Origin: Rickettsiales bacterium
Lineage (GTDB): Bacteria; Pseudomonadota; Alphaproteobacteria; Rs-D84
Reading direction: 5' to 3'
Assembly (NCBI GenBank): GCA_031254335.1
Contig: JAIRUP010000005.1
Coordinates: 32,001 to 94,109, forward strand
DNA: 62,109 nucleotides
The notes under the pieces: model-generated
What the model saw: only the letters and a program-made list of their open reading frames with translations
Databases searched by the model: none
Told to the model about the DNA's origin: nothing
In this document: positions 8,079 through 15,839 of the stretch, piece after piece
How the letters are laid out: every line of letters begins with the position of its first letter
Position numbering within the stretch: the first letter of the stretch is position 1
Program-made: the position numbers and the translations under genes

Positions 8079-9326
8079 ATGCTGGAAAGATTCATAGCTT
8101 TAAGGTTTTTGCGCTCCCGGAACAAGGACGGCTTCATATCCCTTATATCGGCGATTTCGTTCCTTGGAATCATGCTTGGCGTCGCGACGCTTATAGTCGT
8201 CATGTCGGTCATGGGCGGATTCCATAAGACGCTTCTTGGACGAATCCTTGGGATGAACGGCCACATGGTTGTCTATCATTCGGACGGCGCGGTCAAAGAC
8301 TTCGATTTCCTTATAGGGAAAATGCAGGGGAACCCGGTTGTAAAGGCCCGGACGACGGGCATAATTCCCATCGCCGAGGGCCAGGTTATGGCAAGCGCGA
8401 ACGGCGCGTCCAAGGGCGCGATGCTTCGCGGCATAAGGATGTCGGACCTGGACAAATTCACCGAGGTGGGCCGCAGCGCGTATGGAACCGACATATCGAA
8501 AATCAAGGAGGGCCAGCTTGTCATGGGAATGGTTCTGGCCAAGAACCTTAAAATGTATCACGGCAATCCGGTGACGCTTATGTCGCTTTCCGGCGGCCGG
8601 GAGACGGCGTTCGGAATCATGCCGCGCGTCCAGTCCTATCCCGCTATGTCCACTTTCAAGATAGGCATGTATGAATACGACGGCGGATTTATATTCATGC
8701 CGCTTGAAACGGCCCAGACATTCCTGAATATTCCGGGCGCGGCGACCCATATCGACCTTTTCCTTAAAAATCCCGAGGACACGGCTAGGGTCCGCGCCGC
8801 CCTGAGCGATTTATTGCCGCCGGGCTTTGTGGTCCGCGACTGGCGGGAACTCAATAGCGGCTTCGTGGGCGCGCTGGAAGTGGAGAAGAATGTCATGTTC
8901 CTTATCCTTATGCTGATTATCATAGTCGCCGCGTTCAACATAGTGTCGTCGCTTGTCATGATGGTGAAGGACAAGGGCAGGGACATTGCGATTATGCGCA
9001 CAATCGGAATGGGCCGCCGCCAAATCATGAGAATCTTCGTCATAAACGGAACGCTTACGGGCCTTATAGGCGCGGCGCTCGGAACCGGCATCGGCGTCCT
9101 GTTCGCGGAGTATATAGAGCCGATAAGGCAGTTCCTGCAAAGGACGACGGGCCGCGACCTTTTCCCGGCGGAAATATATTTTCTGAGCGAGCTTCCGACC
9201 GAATTGGACCCCTTGACTATCGCGGCCATATTCTTTTTCGCGGTCGCGTTGTCGTTCCTTGCGACCCTTTATCCCGCGCGCCGCGCCGCCAAATTGGAAC
9301 CGGCGGAGGTATTGAAGTATGAGTAG
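8079..9326 (+). CDS. lolC: Lipoprotein-releasing ABC permease LolC/LolE
   Basis: Inner-membrane component that extracts outer-membrane lipoproteins and hands them to LolA (a lolA lies at 58244). The 415-residue product has the family layout: one N-terminal membrane helix (about 22-45), a large periplasmic domain, then three C-terminal helices, with the FIALRFLRSR start typical of LolC/E. The ATG at 8079 is chosen over the in-frame 8037 because the conserved N-terminus begins there and it avoids a 41-bp overlap. lolD overlaps its end. Only one permease is present, as in organisms with a single LolF-type subunit. Confidence 0.92.
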   Translation: MLERFIALRFLRSRNKDGFISLISAISFLGIMLGVATLIVVMSVMGGFHKTLLGRILGMNGHMVVYHSDGAVKDFDFLIGKMQGNPVVKARTTGIIPIAEGQVMASANGASKGAMLRGIRMSDLDKFTEVGRSAYGTDISKIKEGQLVMGMVLAKNLKMYHGNPVTLMSLSGGRETAFGIMPRVQSYPAMSTFKIGMYEYDGGFIFMPLETAQTFLNIPGAATHIDLFLKNPEDTARVRAALSDLLPPGFVVRDWRELNSGFVGALEVEKNVMFLILMLIIIVAAFNIVSSLVMMVKDKGRDIAIMRTIGMGRRQIMRIFVINGTLTGLIGAALGTGIGVLFAEYIEPIRQFLQRTTGRDLFPAEIYFLSELPTELDPLTIAAIFFFAVALSFLATLYPARRAAKLEPAEVLKYE

Positions 9327-10029
9327 TCTTATAAAGTCCCTTTCATCGGCCGCGAAGCCCAAATTCGTTTTGGAAACGCGCGGAATCACGAAAATATTCA
9401 AGGATTCCAGCCGCGCCTTGGCCATCCTTCGCGGCGGAAGCATAGCGGTGAAACCCGGCGAAATAGTCGCCCTGGTGGGGCCTAGCGGCTGCGGCAAATC
9501 GACATTTTTGCAGGTCGCGGGGCTTCTCGATAAAGCGACGGCGGGGACCGTTTCCGTGGGGGGCGTTCTGTCGGCGGGTCTAAGCGACGCCGAGCGGACC
9601 AAGCTGCGCCTTTATAAAATCGGCTTCATATATCAGAAATATAATCTGTTGGGCGATTTCACCGCGCTTGAAAATGTCATGATGCCGATGCTTGTGGCGG
9701 GCGCGGCCAAATCCGAGGCGCGCGTTCGCGCCGCGAAACTGCTGAAAGCGGTGGGGCTGGCCGCGCGCGAAAGCCACAGGCCCGGCGAGCTTTCCGGCGG
9801 AGAGCAGCAGCGGGTCGCGCTTGCCCGCGCGCTTGCGAACAATCCTGACATAATAATGGCGGACGAGCCGACGGGGAACCTTGACCCCGCGAACGCCCGC
9901 GCCGTTTTCGATTTGATTCTAAGCCTTGCGAGAAGCACGGGCATGGCGATGCTTATCGTGACCCACGACAAGGACATAGCGTCCCGCTGCGACCGCGAAA
10001 TCACCATTAAAGACGGGATTGTGGGATAA
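9319..10029 (+). CDS. lolD: Lipoprotein-releasing ABC ATPase LolD
   Basis: ATPase that powers the lipoprotein transfer with the permease encoded just upstream (8-bp overlap). The 236-residue sequence has Walker A GPSGCGKS near residue 54, the ABC signature LSGGEQQR, Walker B IIMADEPTGNLDP and the switch histidine in VTHDKD. All motifs are intact and the length is typical. The stop codon is directly followed by the repeat-like sequence GACAAAAAAT. Confidence 0.93.
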   Translation: MSSLIKSLSSAAKPKFVLETRGITKIFKDSSRALAILRGGSIAVKPGEIVALVGPSGCGKSTFLQVAGLLDKATAGTVSVGGVLSAGLSDAERTKLRLYKIGFIYQKYNLLGDFTALENVMMPMLVAGAAKSEARVRAAKLLKAVGLAARESHRPGELSGGEQQRVALARALANNPDIIMADEPTGNLDPANARAVFDLILSLARSTGMAMLIVTHDKDIASRCDREITIKDGIVG

Positions 10030-10099
10030 GACAAAAAATCCAACCTCGGCGATTTGTCCTCGAAAACGCGATTGTTTTATTTGCTTATATTTTTTGTCT
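10029..10099. repeat. Short inverted repeat, reduced form of composite element
   Basis: A perfect 11-bp inverted repeat, AGACAAAAAAT (10029-10039) and ATTTTTTGTCT (10089-10099), spans the end of lolD and the convergent DUF805 gene. The first arm and the bases after it (TCC...CTCGG...GAAAACG) match the right arm of the composite elements at 2627, 34976 and 40723 read on the other strand. The inner hairpins are absent. T-runs on both sides suit a bidirectional terminator. Confidence 0.55.
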
Positions 10100-10672
10100 G
10101 TATTTATTATCAACAAGTTTGCTTCGCGTAAGCAAAAGCGCAAGAAGATACACGGACACGGCAATCATCAGAATCGTCGCGACGAGCGTCAGGCTGCTGC
10201 TGGCCGGAGTGGATTGCCAAACGACTGCCTCTATATCCATTCCGTCCTTGTTCGTGAGAATTGTCGTTGTCTTGATTTTCATGCGCCAGGCAAATGCCAT
10301 AAGGATATAAAACAGCAGGCTGCCGCCGATTTCGACGCCGTAGAAATGCCAGCCGGATTTGCCTATGTCGTGCATTCTGCGTATGGTCAGCATTATGAAG
10401 GGGATTGTTATCGCAAGCAGGAAAAGCCCCACGAACATCAGCCCCACGATGGAACCCGTGAATATCGAAAGCCCGATATACGCCGCCAAAACCATCCACC
10501 AGTATTCGGCGCGGGTCGAGACCCCGCGCCAATCGAAATAGCCGTTGAAAAAGTTGCCGAGCGCGTCCATGAAGCCCACGAATTTCGGCTGGTCGCATTT
10601 GGCTTGCGGGGCTGGCGCCGCCGCGGGCTTACTGTTGATTGTCGGTCGTTTCGATTTCTTTTTCGGTGCCAT
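10085..10672 (-). CDS. DUF805 family membrane protein
   Basis: A 195-residue inner-membrane protein of the DUF805 (YhaH) family. It starts with a Lys/Ala/Pro-rich stretch (1-27), then the family pattern WRGVSTRAEYWW, two or three membrane helices, the conserved IRRMHDIGKSGW near residue 98, and a final helix. The function of the family is unknown. The start at 10672 has AAGGAG seven bases upstream and lies 44 bp inside the end of gyrA in another frame, so the gene is coupled to gyrA. Confidence 0.8.
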   Translation of the reverse strand: MAPKKKSKRPTINSKPAAAPAPQAKCDQPKFVGFMDALGNFFNGYFDWRGVSTRAEYWWMVLAAYIGLSIFTGSIVGLMFVGLFLLAITIPFIMLTIRRMHDIGKSGWHFYGVEIGGSLLFYILMAFAWRMKIKTTTILTNKDGMDIEAVVWQSTPASSSLTLVATILMIAVSVYLLALLLTRSKLVDNKYRQKI

Positions 10673-13343
10673 CGTTTTCTCCTTCGATTGTTTCCTCTTC
10701 CGCCGCGTCCGTCGCGATTGCGGAAACTATTTTCTCGCCCGATTCGGTTTTGAACAATGTTACGCCCTGGGACGCCCTTCCGGCAATACGAATGGAATCC
10801 GCGGGTATTCGGATTATCTTCCCGCCGTCGGACACCATCATTATGTCCATCTCATGGCCGACCGGGAAGCTGGCCGCGACCGCCGTGTTCTTGCCGCCGA
10901 GCTTGATGGCGGCGTATCCGCCGACGCCCCTGTGCGTAGTCCTGTATTCATAGCCGCTGCTGCGCTTGCCGAAGCCGTTTTGCGAGACCGTGAGGATAAA
11001 CTGCTCGGCCGCCTTCATTTCCGCGTATTTTTCCGGGCTAAGCTGTATTTCCGCCGCGGTTTCGTCGTTTTCTTCGGGGATTTCCTCGTCCCTGCGCTCC
11101 ATGCGGGACTGCTTGATATAGGCCGTCCGCTCTTCCGCCGAATAATCCTGGCGCGCTATGACCGCCGCGCTTATGACCTTGTCGCCGGCGCCGAGTTTCA
11201 CCCCGCGGACGCCCTCCGAGCTGCGGCCGGCGAATACGCGGATTTCATCCACATTGAACCTTATGCAGCGGCCGAGCTTGGTCGATATGAATATGTCCTG
11301 CGTTTTTTCGTCGCATATAAGGACATCGACCAGGGATTCGCCGCTTTCCAGCTTCATGGCGATTTTGCCGCTTGCGCGTATGTTCTCGAACGCCTCGGCC
11401 TTGTTGCGGCGGACATTGCCGCCCGATGTTATGAACATAAGGCTTTTGTCGCCCATGTCTTCCGGCACCGGAAGTATGGTTGTTATGGTTTCCCCGGCTG
11501 TGAGAGGCAGAAGGTTCACAAGGGGCTTGCCCTTGCCCGCGGCCGCGCCGACCGGCAGCTTGTATGTTTTCATGCGGTAGACTATGCCCCTGTCGGAAAA
11601 GAACATGAGCGGCGTGTGGGTGTTGGCCACGAACATATTGGACACGAAGTCCTCGTCCTTGGTCGTCATGGCGTTCCGTCCCTTGCCGCCGCGCTTCTGG
11701 GCGCGGTAGGTGGCGGCGGCGACGCGCTTGATGTATCCCGTGCTGGATACGGTGACCACCATGTCTTCCTTGGCAATCAGGTCTTCGATGTCTATGTCGC
11801 ATTCCTGGTCGGAAATTTCCGTGCGCCTTGGGCGCGCGAACTGCGTCATGATATGCGCGGTCTCGTTCCTTATGATTTCCTTAATCTTGTCCTTGTTCCC
11901 GAGGATGTCCAAGAGGCGGCGGATTTCTTCCCCAAGATTCGTCAGGTCGCCGTGAATCTTTTCGCGCTCCAAGCCGGTCAGTTTATGGAGCCTGAGTTCC
12001 AATATGGCCTTTGCCTGCTCTTCCGACATGTAAAATAATCCGTCGCGGAAGTCCGTGTTCGGGTCGGCGATAAGCTGTATATAGTCGGCGATGTCGCTTG
12101 CCTTCCAGCCGCGGCCCATAAGGCCCGCTTTCGCCGCGTCAGGCGTGTCGGAGCCCTTTATAAGGGCGATGATTTCGTCCAGGTTCCCGACCGCGACGGA
12201 AAGGCCGAGCAGCGTGTGCGCCTTGCTTCTGGACTTGTTGAGCTCGAATATCGTGCGCCGCCTTATCACATCGAAGCGGAAGTCTATGAAAGCCTCCAAA
12301 ACCTTTTTGACGCTGAACAGGGCGGGGCGTCCGTGGTTTATGGCCATCATATTGACCGGGAAGCTCACCTGCATCTGGGTCATGTCGAAAAGCTGGTTCT
12401 GGACCACTTCGGCCACGGCGTCGCGCTTTAATTCGATTACGACGCGCACTCCGTCGCGGGACGACTCGTCGCGCAGGTCCGATATGCCCTCTATCGCCTT
12501 TTCCTTGGCCAGCTCGGCTATTTTAATCACAAGCTGGGACTTGTTCACCTGATACGGTATTTCGGTTATGATTATGGCTTGGTGGTCCTTGTAGTCCTCT
12601 ATCTCGGTCCGGGCGCGGAGCATGACGCTGCCCTTGCCGGTCGAATGCGCCTTATACGCCCCGGCGCGTCCCATGATTATGCCGCCGGTCGGAAAGTCCG
12701 GCCCGGGGATTTTAAGGAACAGCTCGTCTTCCTCTATCTCGGGATTGTCCAGGACCGCGAGCAGGCCGTCGCAAACCTCCGTCAGATTATAGGGCGGGAC
12801 ATTGGTCGCCATTCCGACCGCGATTCCGTTGCTTCCATTGACCAGGAAATTCGGGAATTTGGCGGGCAGAACCTCCGGCTCCAATAAACTGTCGTCGAAG
12901 TTGGGCCTGTAATTCACGGTTTCCTTGTCCAAATCGTCCATAAGCTGGTTCGAGATTTTGGCGAGCTTCGCCTCGGTATAGCGCATGGCCGCCGCGCCGT
13001 CGCCGTCCATCGAGCCGAAGTTTCCCTGGCCCGCGACAAGCATTTCCGACATCGAGAAGTCCTGGGCCATTCGGACCAGGGCCTCGTAGATGGAGCTGTC
13101 GCCGTGCGGATGGTATTTTCCCATGACATCGCCGACGATGCGCGCGCATTTGACATTGCTTTTGGCGACTTCGTTCATGACGAAGAGAATCCTGCGGTGG
13201 ACGGGCTTGCAGCCGTCGCGGACATCCGGCAGGGCGCGTTCCACTATGACCGACATGGCGTAGTCCAGGAACGAGCTTTGCATTTCCTTTTCAATAGCCG
13301 AAACCGGCACGCCTTGCGCGTTGTTCTTATCGAATTCAGACAT
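10629..13343 (-). CDS. gyrA: DNA gyrase subunit A
   Basis: Breakage-reunion subunit of gyrase, 904 residues. It shows the catalytic tyrosine in AAMRYTE, the quinolone-determining region [17 protein letters not shown], and the GyrA box in the C-terminal wrapping domain (QKRGGKG), which separates it from ParC. In the quinolone region the residue equivalent to E. coli Ser83 is serine and to Asp87 is glutamate. The acidic Glu/Thr-rich tail overlaps the start of the DUF805 gene. The start has AAGGA upstream and a promoter about 30 bp further out. Confidence 0.97.
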   Translation of the reverse strand: MSEFDKNNAQGVPVSAIEKEMQSSFLDYAMSVIVERALPDVRDGCKPVHRRILFVMNEVAKSNVKCARIVGDVMGKYHPHGDSSIYEALVRMAQDFSMSEMLVAGQGNFGSMDGDGAAAMRYTEAKLAKISNQLMDDLDKETVNYRPNFDDSLLEPEVLPAKFPNFLVNGSNGIAVGMATNVPPYNLTEVCDGLLAVLDNPEIEEDELFLKIPGPDFPTGGIIMGRAGAYKAHSTGKGSVMLRARTEIEDYKDHQAIIITEIPYQVNKSQLVIKIAELAKEKAIEGISDLRDESSRDGVRVVIELKRDAVAEVVQNQLFDMTQMQVSFPVNMMAINHGRPALFSVKKVLEAFIDFRFDVIRRRTIFELNKSRSKAHTLLGLSVAVGNLDEIIALIKGSDTPDAAKAGLMGRGWKASDIADYIQLIADPNTDFRDGLFYMSEEQAKAILELRLHKLTGLEREKIHGDLTNLGEEIRRLLDILGNKDKIKEIIRNETAHIMTQFARPRRTEISDQECDIDIEDLIAKEDMVVTVSSTGYIKRVAAATYRAQKRGGKGRNAMTTKDEDFVSNMFVANTHTPLMFFSDRGIVYRMKTYKLPVGAAAGKGKPLVNLLPLTAGETITTILPVPEDMGDKSLMFITSGGNVRRNKAEAFENIRASGKIAMKLESGESLVDVLICDEKTQDIFISTKLGRCIRFNVDEIRVFAGRSSEGVRGVKLGAGDKVISAAVIARQDYSAEERTAYIKQSRMERRDEEIPEENDETAAEIQLSPEKYAEMKAAEQFILTVSQNGFGKRSSGYEYRTTHRGVGGYAAIKLGGKNTAVAASFPVGHEMDIMMVSDGGKIIRIPADSIRIAGRASQGVTLFKTESGEKIVSAIATDAAEEETIEGENDGTEKEIETTDNQQ

Positions 13344-13372
13344 TATTTTTCCTTATTTTTTGGAGCATGGAA

Positions 13373-13401
13373 AGACTAGCATTTCCCTATGGTAAAATCA
13401 A
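13373..13401 (-). promoter_or_regulatory. Promoter of gyrA
   Basis: TTGATT (13396-13401), a 17-bp spacer and TAGTCT (13373-13378), with a TG one base before the -10. The predicted start is about 25 bp before the gyrA ATG at 13343. Confidence 0.5.
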
Positions 13402-13474
13402 GTTTTTTAACCCCGAAAATCGCTTTATTTTTGCGATTGACAAAAGGGAATATTTCAAGTATTTTTGTCTTGTT

Positions 13475-13615
13475 ATGATGAATATTGCGAACACTTCGAC
13501 GATGATATGGGCGGGCTTTTCCCAGCTGGTCGCCCTGCTGTTTCTTTTCGCGGCCATGATTAAGTTTTGGGAATACATCGCCGACGCGCTTGTCGGCAAA
13601 ACAAAGTCCAAATAA
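13475..13615 (+). CDS. Possible small membrane protein
   Basis: A 46-codon frame with one hydrophobic segment (MIWAGFSQLVALLFLFAAMI) and a Lys-rich end. It lies in the 330-bp gap between gyrA and rpmH. There is no Shine-Dalgarno at the ATG at 13475 or 13478. A TTGACA at 13437 with TATTTT 17 bp later would put transcription only a few bases before it. I cannot tell whether it is translated; the hydrophobic composition is the main support. Confidence 0.3.
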   Translation: MMNIANTSTMIWAGFSQLVALLFLFAAMIKFWEYIADALVGKTKSK

Positions 13616-13619
13616 TTGT

Positions 13620-13648
13620 TTGATTTTTTTATAAGTCTGTGTTTTAAT
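13620..13648 (+). promoter_or_regulatory. Promoter of rpmH-rnpA
   Basis: TTGATT (13620-13625), 17-bp spacer, TTTAAT (13643-13648). The start of transcription would be near 13655, about 20 bases before the rpmH ATG, with a TAAAGGA ribosome-binding site in between. Confidence 0.5.
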
Positions 13649-13675
13649 GCACGGACAAATTAAAGGAATATTGCC

Positions 13676-13828
13676 ATGGCTACCAAAAGAACATATCAGC
13701 CCTCTAAGACGCGCCGCGTCAAAACGCACGGATTCCGCGAGAAAATGGAAACCCGCGGGGGAAGGGCCGTCCTGAACCGCCGCCGCGCCAAGGGCCGGAA
13801 ACGCCTTGCCGTGTCCGCGGTGAACTAA
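13676..13828 (+). CDS. rpmH: Ribosomal protein bL34
   Basis: A 50-residue basic protein starting [14 protein letters not shown] and containing the conserved [27 protein letters not shown]-type core; length and sequence are typical of bL34. It is part of the large ribosomal subunit. AAAGGA lies eight bases before the ATG. rnpA starts seven bases after its stop, the usual arrangement near many bacterial origins, although dnaA is not seen here. Confidence 0.95.
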   Translation: MATKRTYQPSKTRRVKTHGFREKMETRGGRAVLNRRRAKGRKRLAVSAVN

Positions 13829-13835
13829 GGCCGAT

Positions 13836-14177
13836 ATGGCTAAGTTCCGCGCGACTTTCAAGGGAAGGTCGGATTTCGAGCGACTCAAAGTTAGCCGCGC
13901 CGCGATTAAGGCGCGGTTTTTTATCGCCAACGCCGCGCCCGCGTATTCCATGCCCGCAAGGTATGGCCTTGTGGCGACGAAAAAGTCGTTCGAGACGGCC
14001 GTCAAAAGGAACCGCGCGCGCCGCCTGGTTCGGGAATGGCTTCGGTTGTCCGCAAGCGCGCTGGACCCCGCTTTGGATTATTCCTTCGTCCTGCGCCCGC
14101 TGATTTTGGACGCGTCCCGCGAGGACGGAATCAAGGAACTTAAAAAAACGCTCCTGAAATTAAAGGAAATGATATGA
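13836..14177 (+). CDS. rnpA: Ribonuclease P protein component
   Basis: Protein subunit of RNase P, which trims the 5' ends of tRNAs together with its RNA. The 113-residue product has the family's central signature KRNRARRLVREWLR (about 54-67), preceded by the RYGLVATKK strand. It follows rpmH closely. The next gene overlaps its end by 4 bp (ATGA). The usual yidD and yidC partners do not follow; a lipoprotein takes their place. Confidence 0.92.
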   Translation: MAKFRATFKGRSDFERLKVSRAAIKARFFIANAAPAYSMPARYGLVATKKSFETAVKRNRARRLVREWLRLSASALDPALDYSFVLRPLILDASREDGIKELKKTLLKLKEMI

Positions 14178-14611
14178 GAATCTTGGCGGTTGTATTTGCG
14201 CTGGCTTTGTCGGCCTGCTCGTCCGTTATCATAAAGCCTGGGACATTGGATAAAAAGGAAAGCGTTCTTGTCGAACAGGGTGGATTTTCCATGAAGCACG
14301 CGGTGAAGCATTCGTTGGAGGAAAGAGGATATGATGTCAGATTGGGCAGGCTTATAAGAAAGGGCGGCGATGACGACGGATACGGGAACAAGATAGATTT
14401 CAATTCGAGATATATAGTCAAGGTAAGCGAAAGGGACCGCTCTTTCTCGCCTGTCCTTTGTTTCGCCGGAGGTTTTTATTGGTGGAACTTCTCGATGTCC
14501 GTATGGGACAATATTACCGAGAAGGAAATTTTAAGCTGGACCGCCCGGGGCTGCGCGAATACCATGCTTCGGAAGCTTGACCGCTATCTGGACGAATTGG
14601 AGAATAAGTAA
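14174..14611 (+). CDS. Putative lipoprotein, unknown function
   Basis: A 145-residue protein with a lipoprotein signal (LALSACSS), translated from an ATG overlapping the rnpA stop codon. The mature part holds a hydrophobic CFAGGFYWWNFSMSVW segment and is otherwise polar. I do not recognise it. Its position in the rpmH-rnpA operon is odd, since yidD/yidC are expected. Its last codons run into a long palindrome. Confidence 0.65.
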   Translation: MRILAVVFALALSACSSVIIKPGTLDKKESVLVEQGGFSMKHAVKHSLEERGYDVRLGRLIRKGGDDDGYGNKIDFNSRYIVKVSERDRSFSPVLCFAGGFYWWNFSMSVWDNITEKEILSWTARGCANTMLRKLDRYLDELENK

Positions 14612-14715
14612 GAAGGATGAAGGCAGAGGGAAGAAGGGCGGATATTGATTATTAATTTGTCGCCGCTTTGCGGCGACGCGACGATTCTTCCCTCTGCCTT
14701 CATCCTTCTTACTTA
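14605..14715. repeat. 111-bp palindrome with 31-bp perfect arms
   Basis: Arms at 14605-14635 and 14685-14715 are exact inverted repeats of 31 bp, purine-rich on the left and pyrimidine-rich on the right. Between them is a smaller hairpin, GTCGCCG-CTTTG-CGGCGAC (14659-14677). The left arm contains the stop codon region of the lipoprotein gene and the right arm ends ten bases before lrgA. A half copy is at 2400-2457. It could form a very stable stem in RNA between two genes on the same strand. Confidence 0.85.
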
Positions 14716-14725
14716 AAGGGAACTA

Positions 14726-15109
14726 ATGAAATACTTGAATCAGTTTTTATTGCTTCTTGCCTTCGTCTTAATGGGAGAGGTCGTCCATGCGCTGGTCCCG
14801 CTGCCTATTCCGGCGAGCATATGGGGCATGTTCCTGCTCTTCCTTGCCCTCATCGCCAAAATCGTGAAATTGCGTCATATAGAGGACGCGGCGGATTTCA
14901 TCCTTAAAGTCATACTTGTCCTTTTCGTGGTGCCCGCCGTCGGAGTCATGGATTCTTTCGCGGAATTGGCCGGAATATGGTATTTCGTCGCCGCCATAAT
15001 AGTCATAACATATCTGGCGGCCTTCGCGTCCACCGGATACATCGCGGACTTCCTATTGCGATTCAAAAATAAAAAAAGGGCCGGGTTTAGGGGGGAGAAG
15101 AATGATTGA
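14726..15109 (+). CDS. lrgA: LrgA/CidA family holin-like protein
   Basis: A 127-residue membrane protein with about four hydrophobic segments and the family motif LPIPASIWGMFLLFLAL. Members are thought to act as holin-like or metabolite (pyruvate) transport proteins with LrgB/CidB, which is encoded next and overlaps by 8 bp. The tail is Lys/Arg-rich. It lies right after the long palindrome. Confidence 0.85.
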   Translation: MKYLNQFLLLLAFVLMGEVVHALVPLPIPASIWGMFLLFLALIAKIVKLRHIEDAADFILKVILVLFVVPAVGVMDSFAELAGIWYFVAAIIVITYLAAFASTGYIADFLLRFKNKKRAGFRGEKND

Positions 15110-15797
15110 TTTTGCATCCGATTCCATCTATTTCGGCTTCTTCCTGACCCTGCTTGTCTTCGCCGCGGCCGTAAAGCTGAACAGGAAATACAATGTTTCC
15201 ATCACGACGCCTTTGCTCACATCCACCGTCGCCGTAATACTGCTTCTGAAATTGACGGGCATCCCATATTCCGCCTATAACGAGGGCGCGAAATACCTCT
15301 ATTATTTCATGGCCCCGGCCATAGTCTGCTTCGCCGTCCCCATATATCGCCAGATTAGGCTTATAAGCGAATACAAATGGGTCGTTATGGTGTCGATACT
15401 TGTCGGAAGCGTTGTGTCCGTCGCGTCGGTCGCGCTGCTTTCGAAATTGTTCGGCCTGGGCGACATAATCATGAAATCCCTGGTGACCGTATCCACCACC
15501 GCGGCCATAGGCGCGGATATAACGAAGGAACTTGGCGGCATAGTGGGCTTCACTATATTCGCCACCATCTCGACGGGCGTTTTGGGCAATGCCGTCGGGC
15601 GCCAGCTTGCCGGATTTTTGGGTTTGAGGGACCCGGCGGCCAAGGGCCTTGCCATGGGCAATTCGTCCCACGCGGCGGGCACGGCCAAAGCATTGGAGAT
15701 GGGCCGGGTCGAAGGCGCGTTCAGCAGCCTTTCGGTCGGCGTATCCGGCCTTATAACGGCGTTCATGGTGCCGGTTATAATTTGGTTGTTTTCTTAA
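15102..15797 (+). CDS. lrgB: LrgB/CidB family membrane protein
   Basis: A 231-residue inner-membrane protein with six to seven hydrophobic segments. It shows the LrgB pattern: NVSITTPLLTSTV near the N-terminus, KSLVTVSTTAAIGADI in the middle, and GNSSHAAGTAKALEMG towards the end. It forms a pair with the LrgA-like protein upstream. Family members influence autolysis and pyruvate uptake in Firmicutes; the role here is not known. Confidence 0.87.
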   Translation: MIDFASDSIYFGFFLTLLVFAAAVKLNRKYNVSITTPLLTSTVAVILLLKLTGIPYSAYNEGAKYLYYFMAPAIVCFAVPIYRQIRLISEYKWVVMVSILVGSVVSVASVALLSKLFGLGDIIMKSLVTVSTTAAIGADITKELGGIVGFTIFATISTGVLGNAVGRQLAGFLGLRDPAAKGLAMGNSSHAAGTAKALEMGRVEGAFSSLSVGVSGLITAFMVPVIIWLFS

Positions 15798-15814
15798 AAG
15801 CCCGTCCTTATAAT
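15786..15814 (+). promoter_or_regulatory. Promoter of leuS operon
   Basis: TTGTTT (15786-15791), a 17-bp spacer and a perfect TATAAT (15809-15814), overlapping the end of lrgB. The -10 box covers the in-frame ATG at 15813, so the leuS start must be the next ATG at 15840. Confidence 0.6.
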
Positions 15815-15839
15815 GGGCCTTGATAATAAAGGCTCTGGT

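Noticed and set aside
6788-8266. A 492-codon minus-strand frame over the secretin-like gene
   Set aside because: Composition is full of His, Arg and Asp without family resemblance; the plus-strand gene has a lipoprotein signal, promoter and operon context.
15813-15839. Earlier ATG of leuS at 15813
   Set aside because: It coincides with the -10 box of the likely promoter and has no ribosome-binding site.
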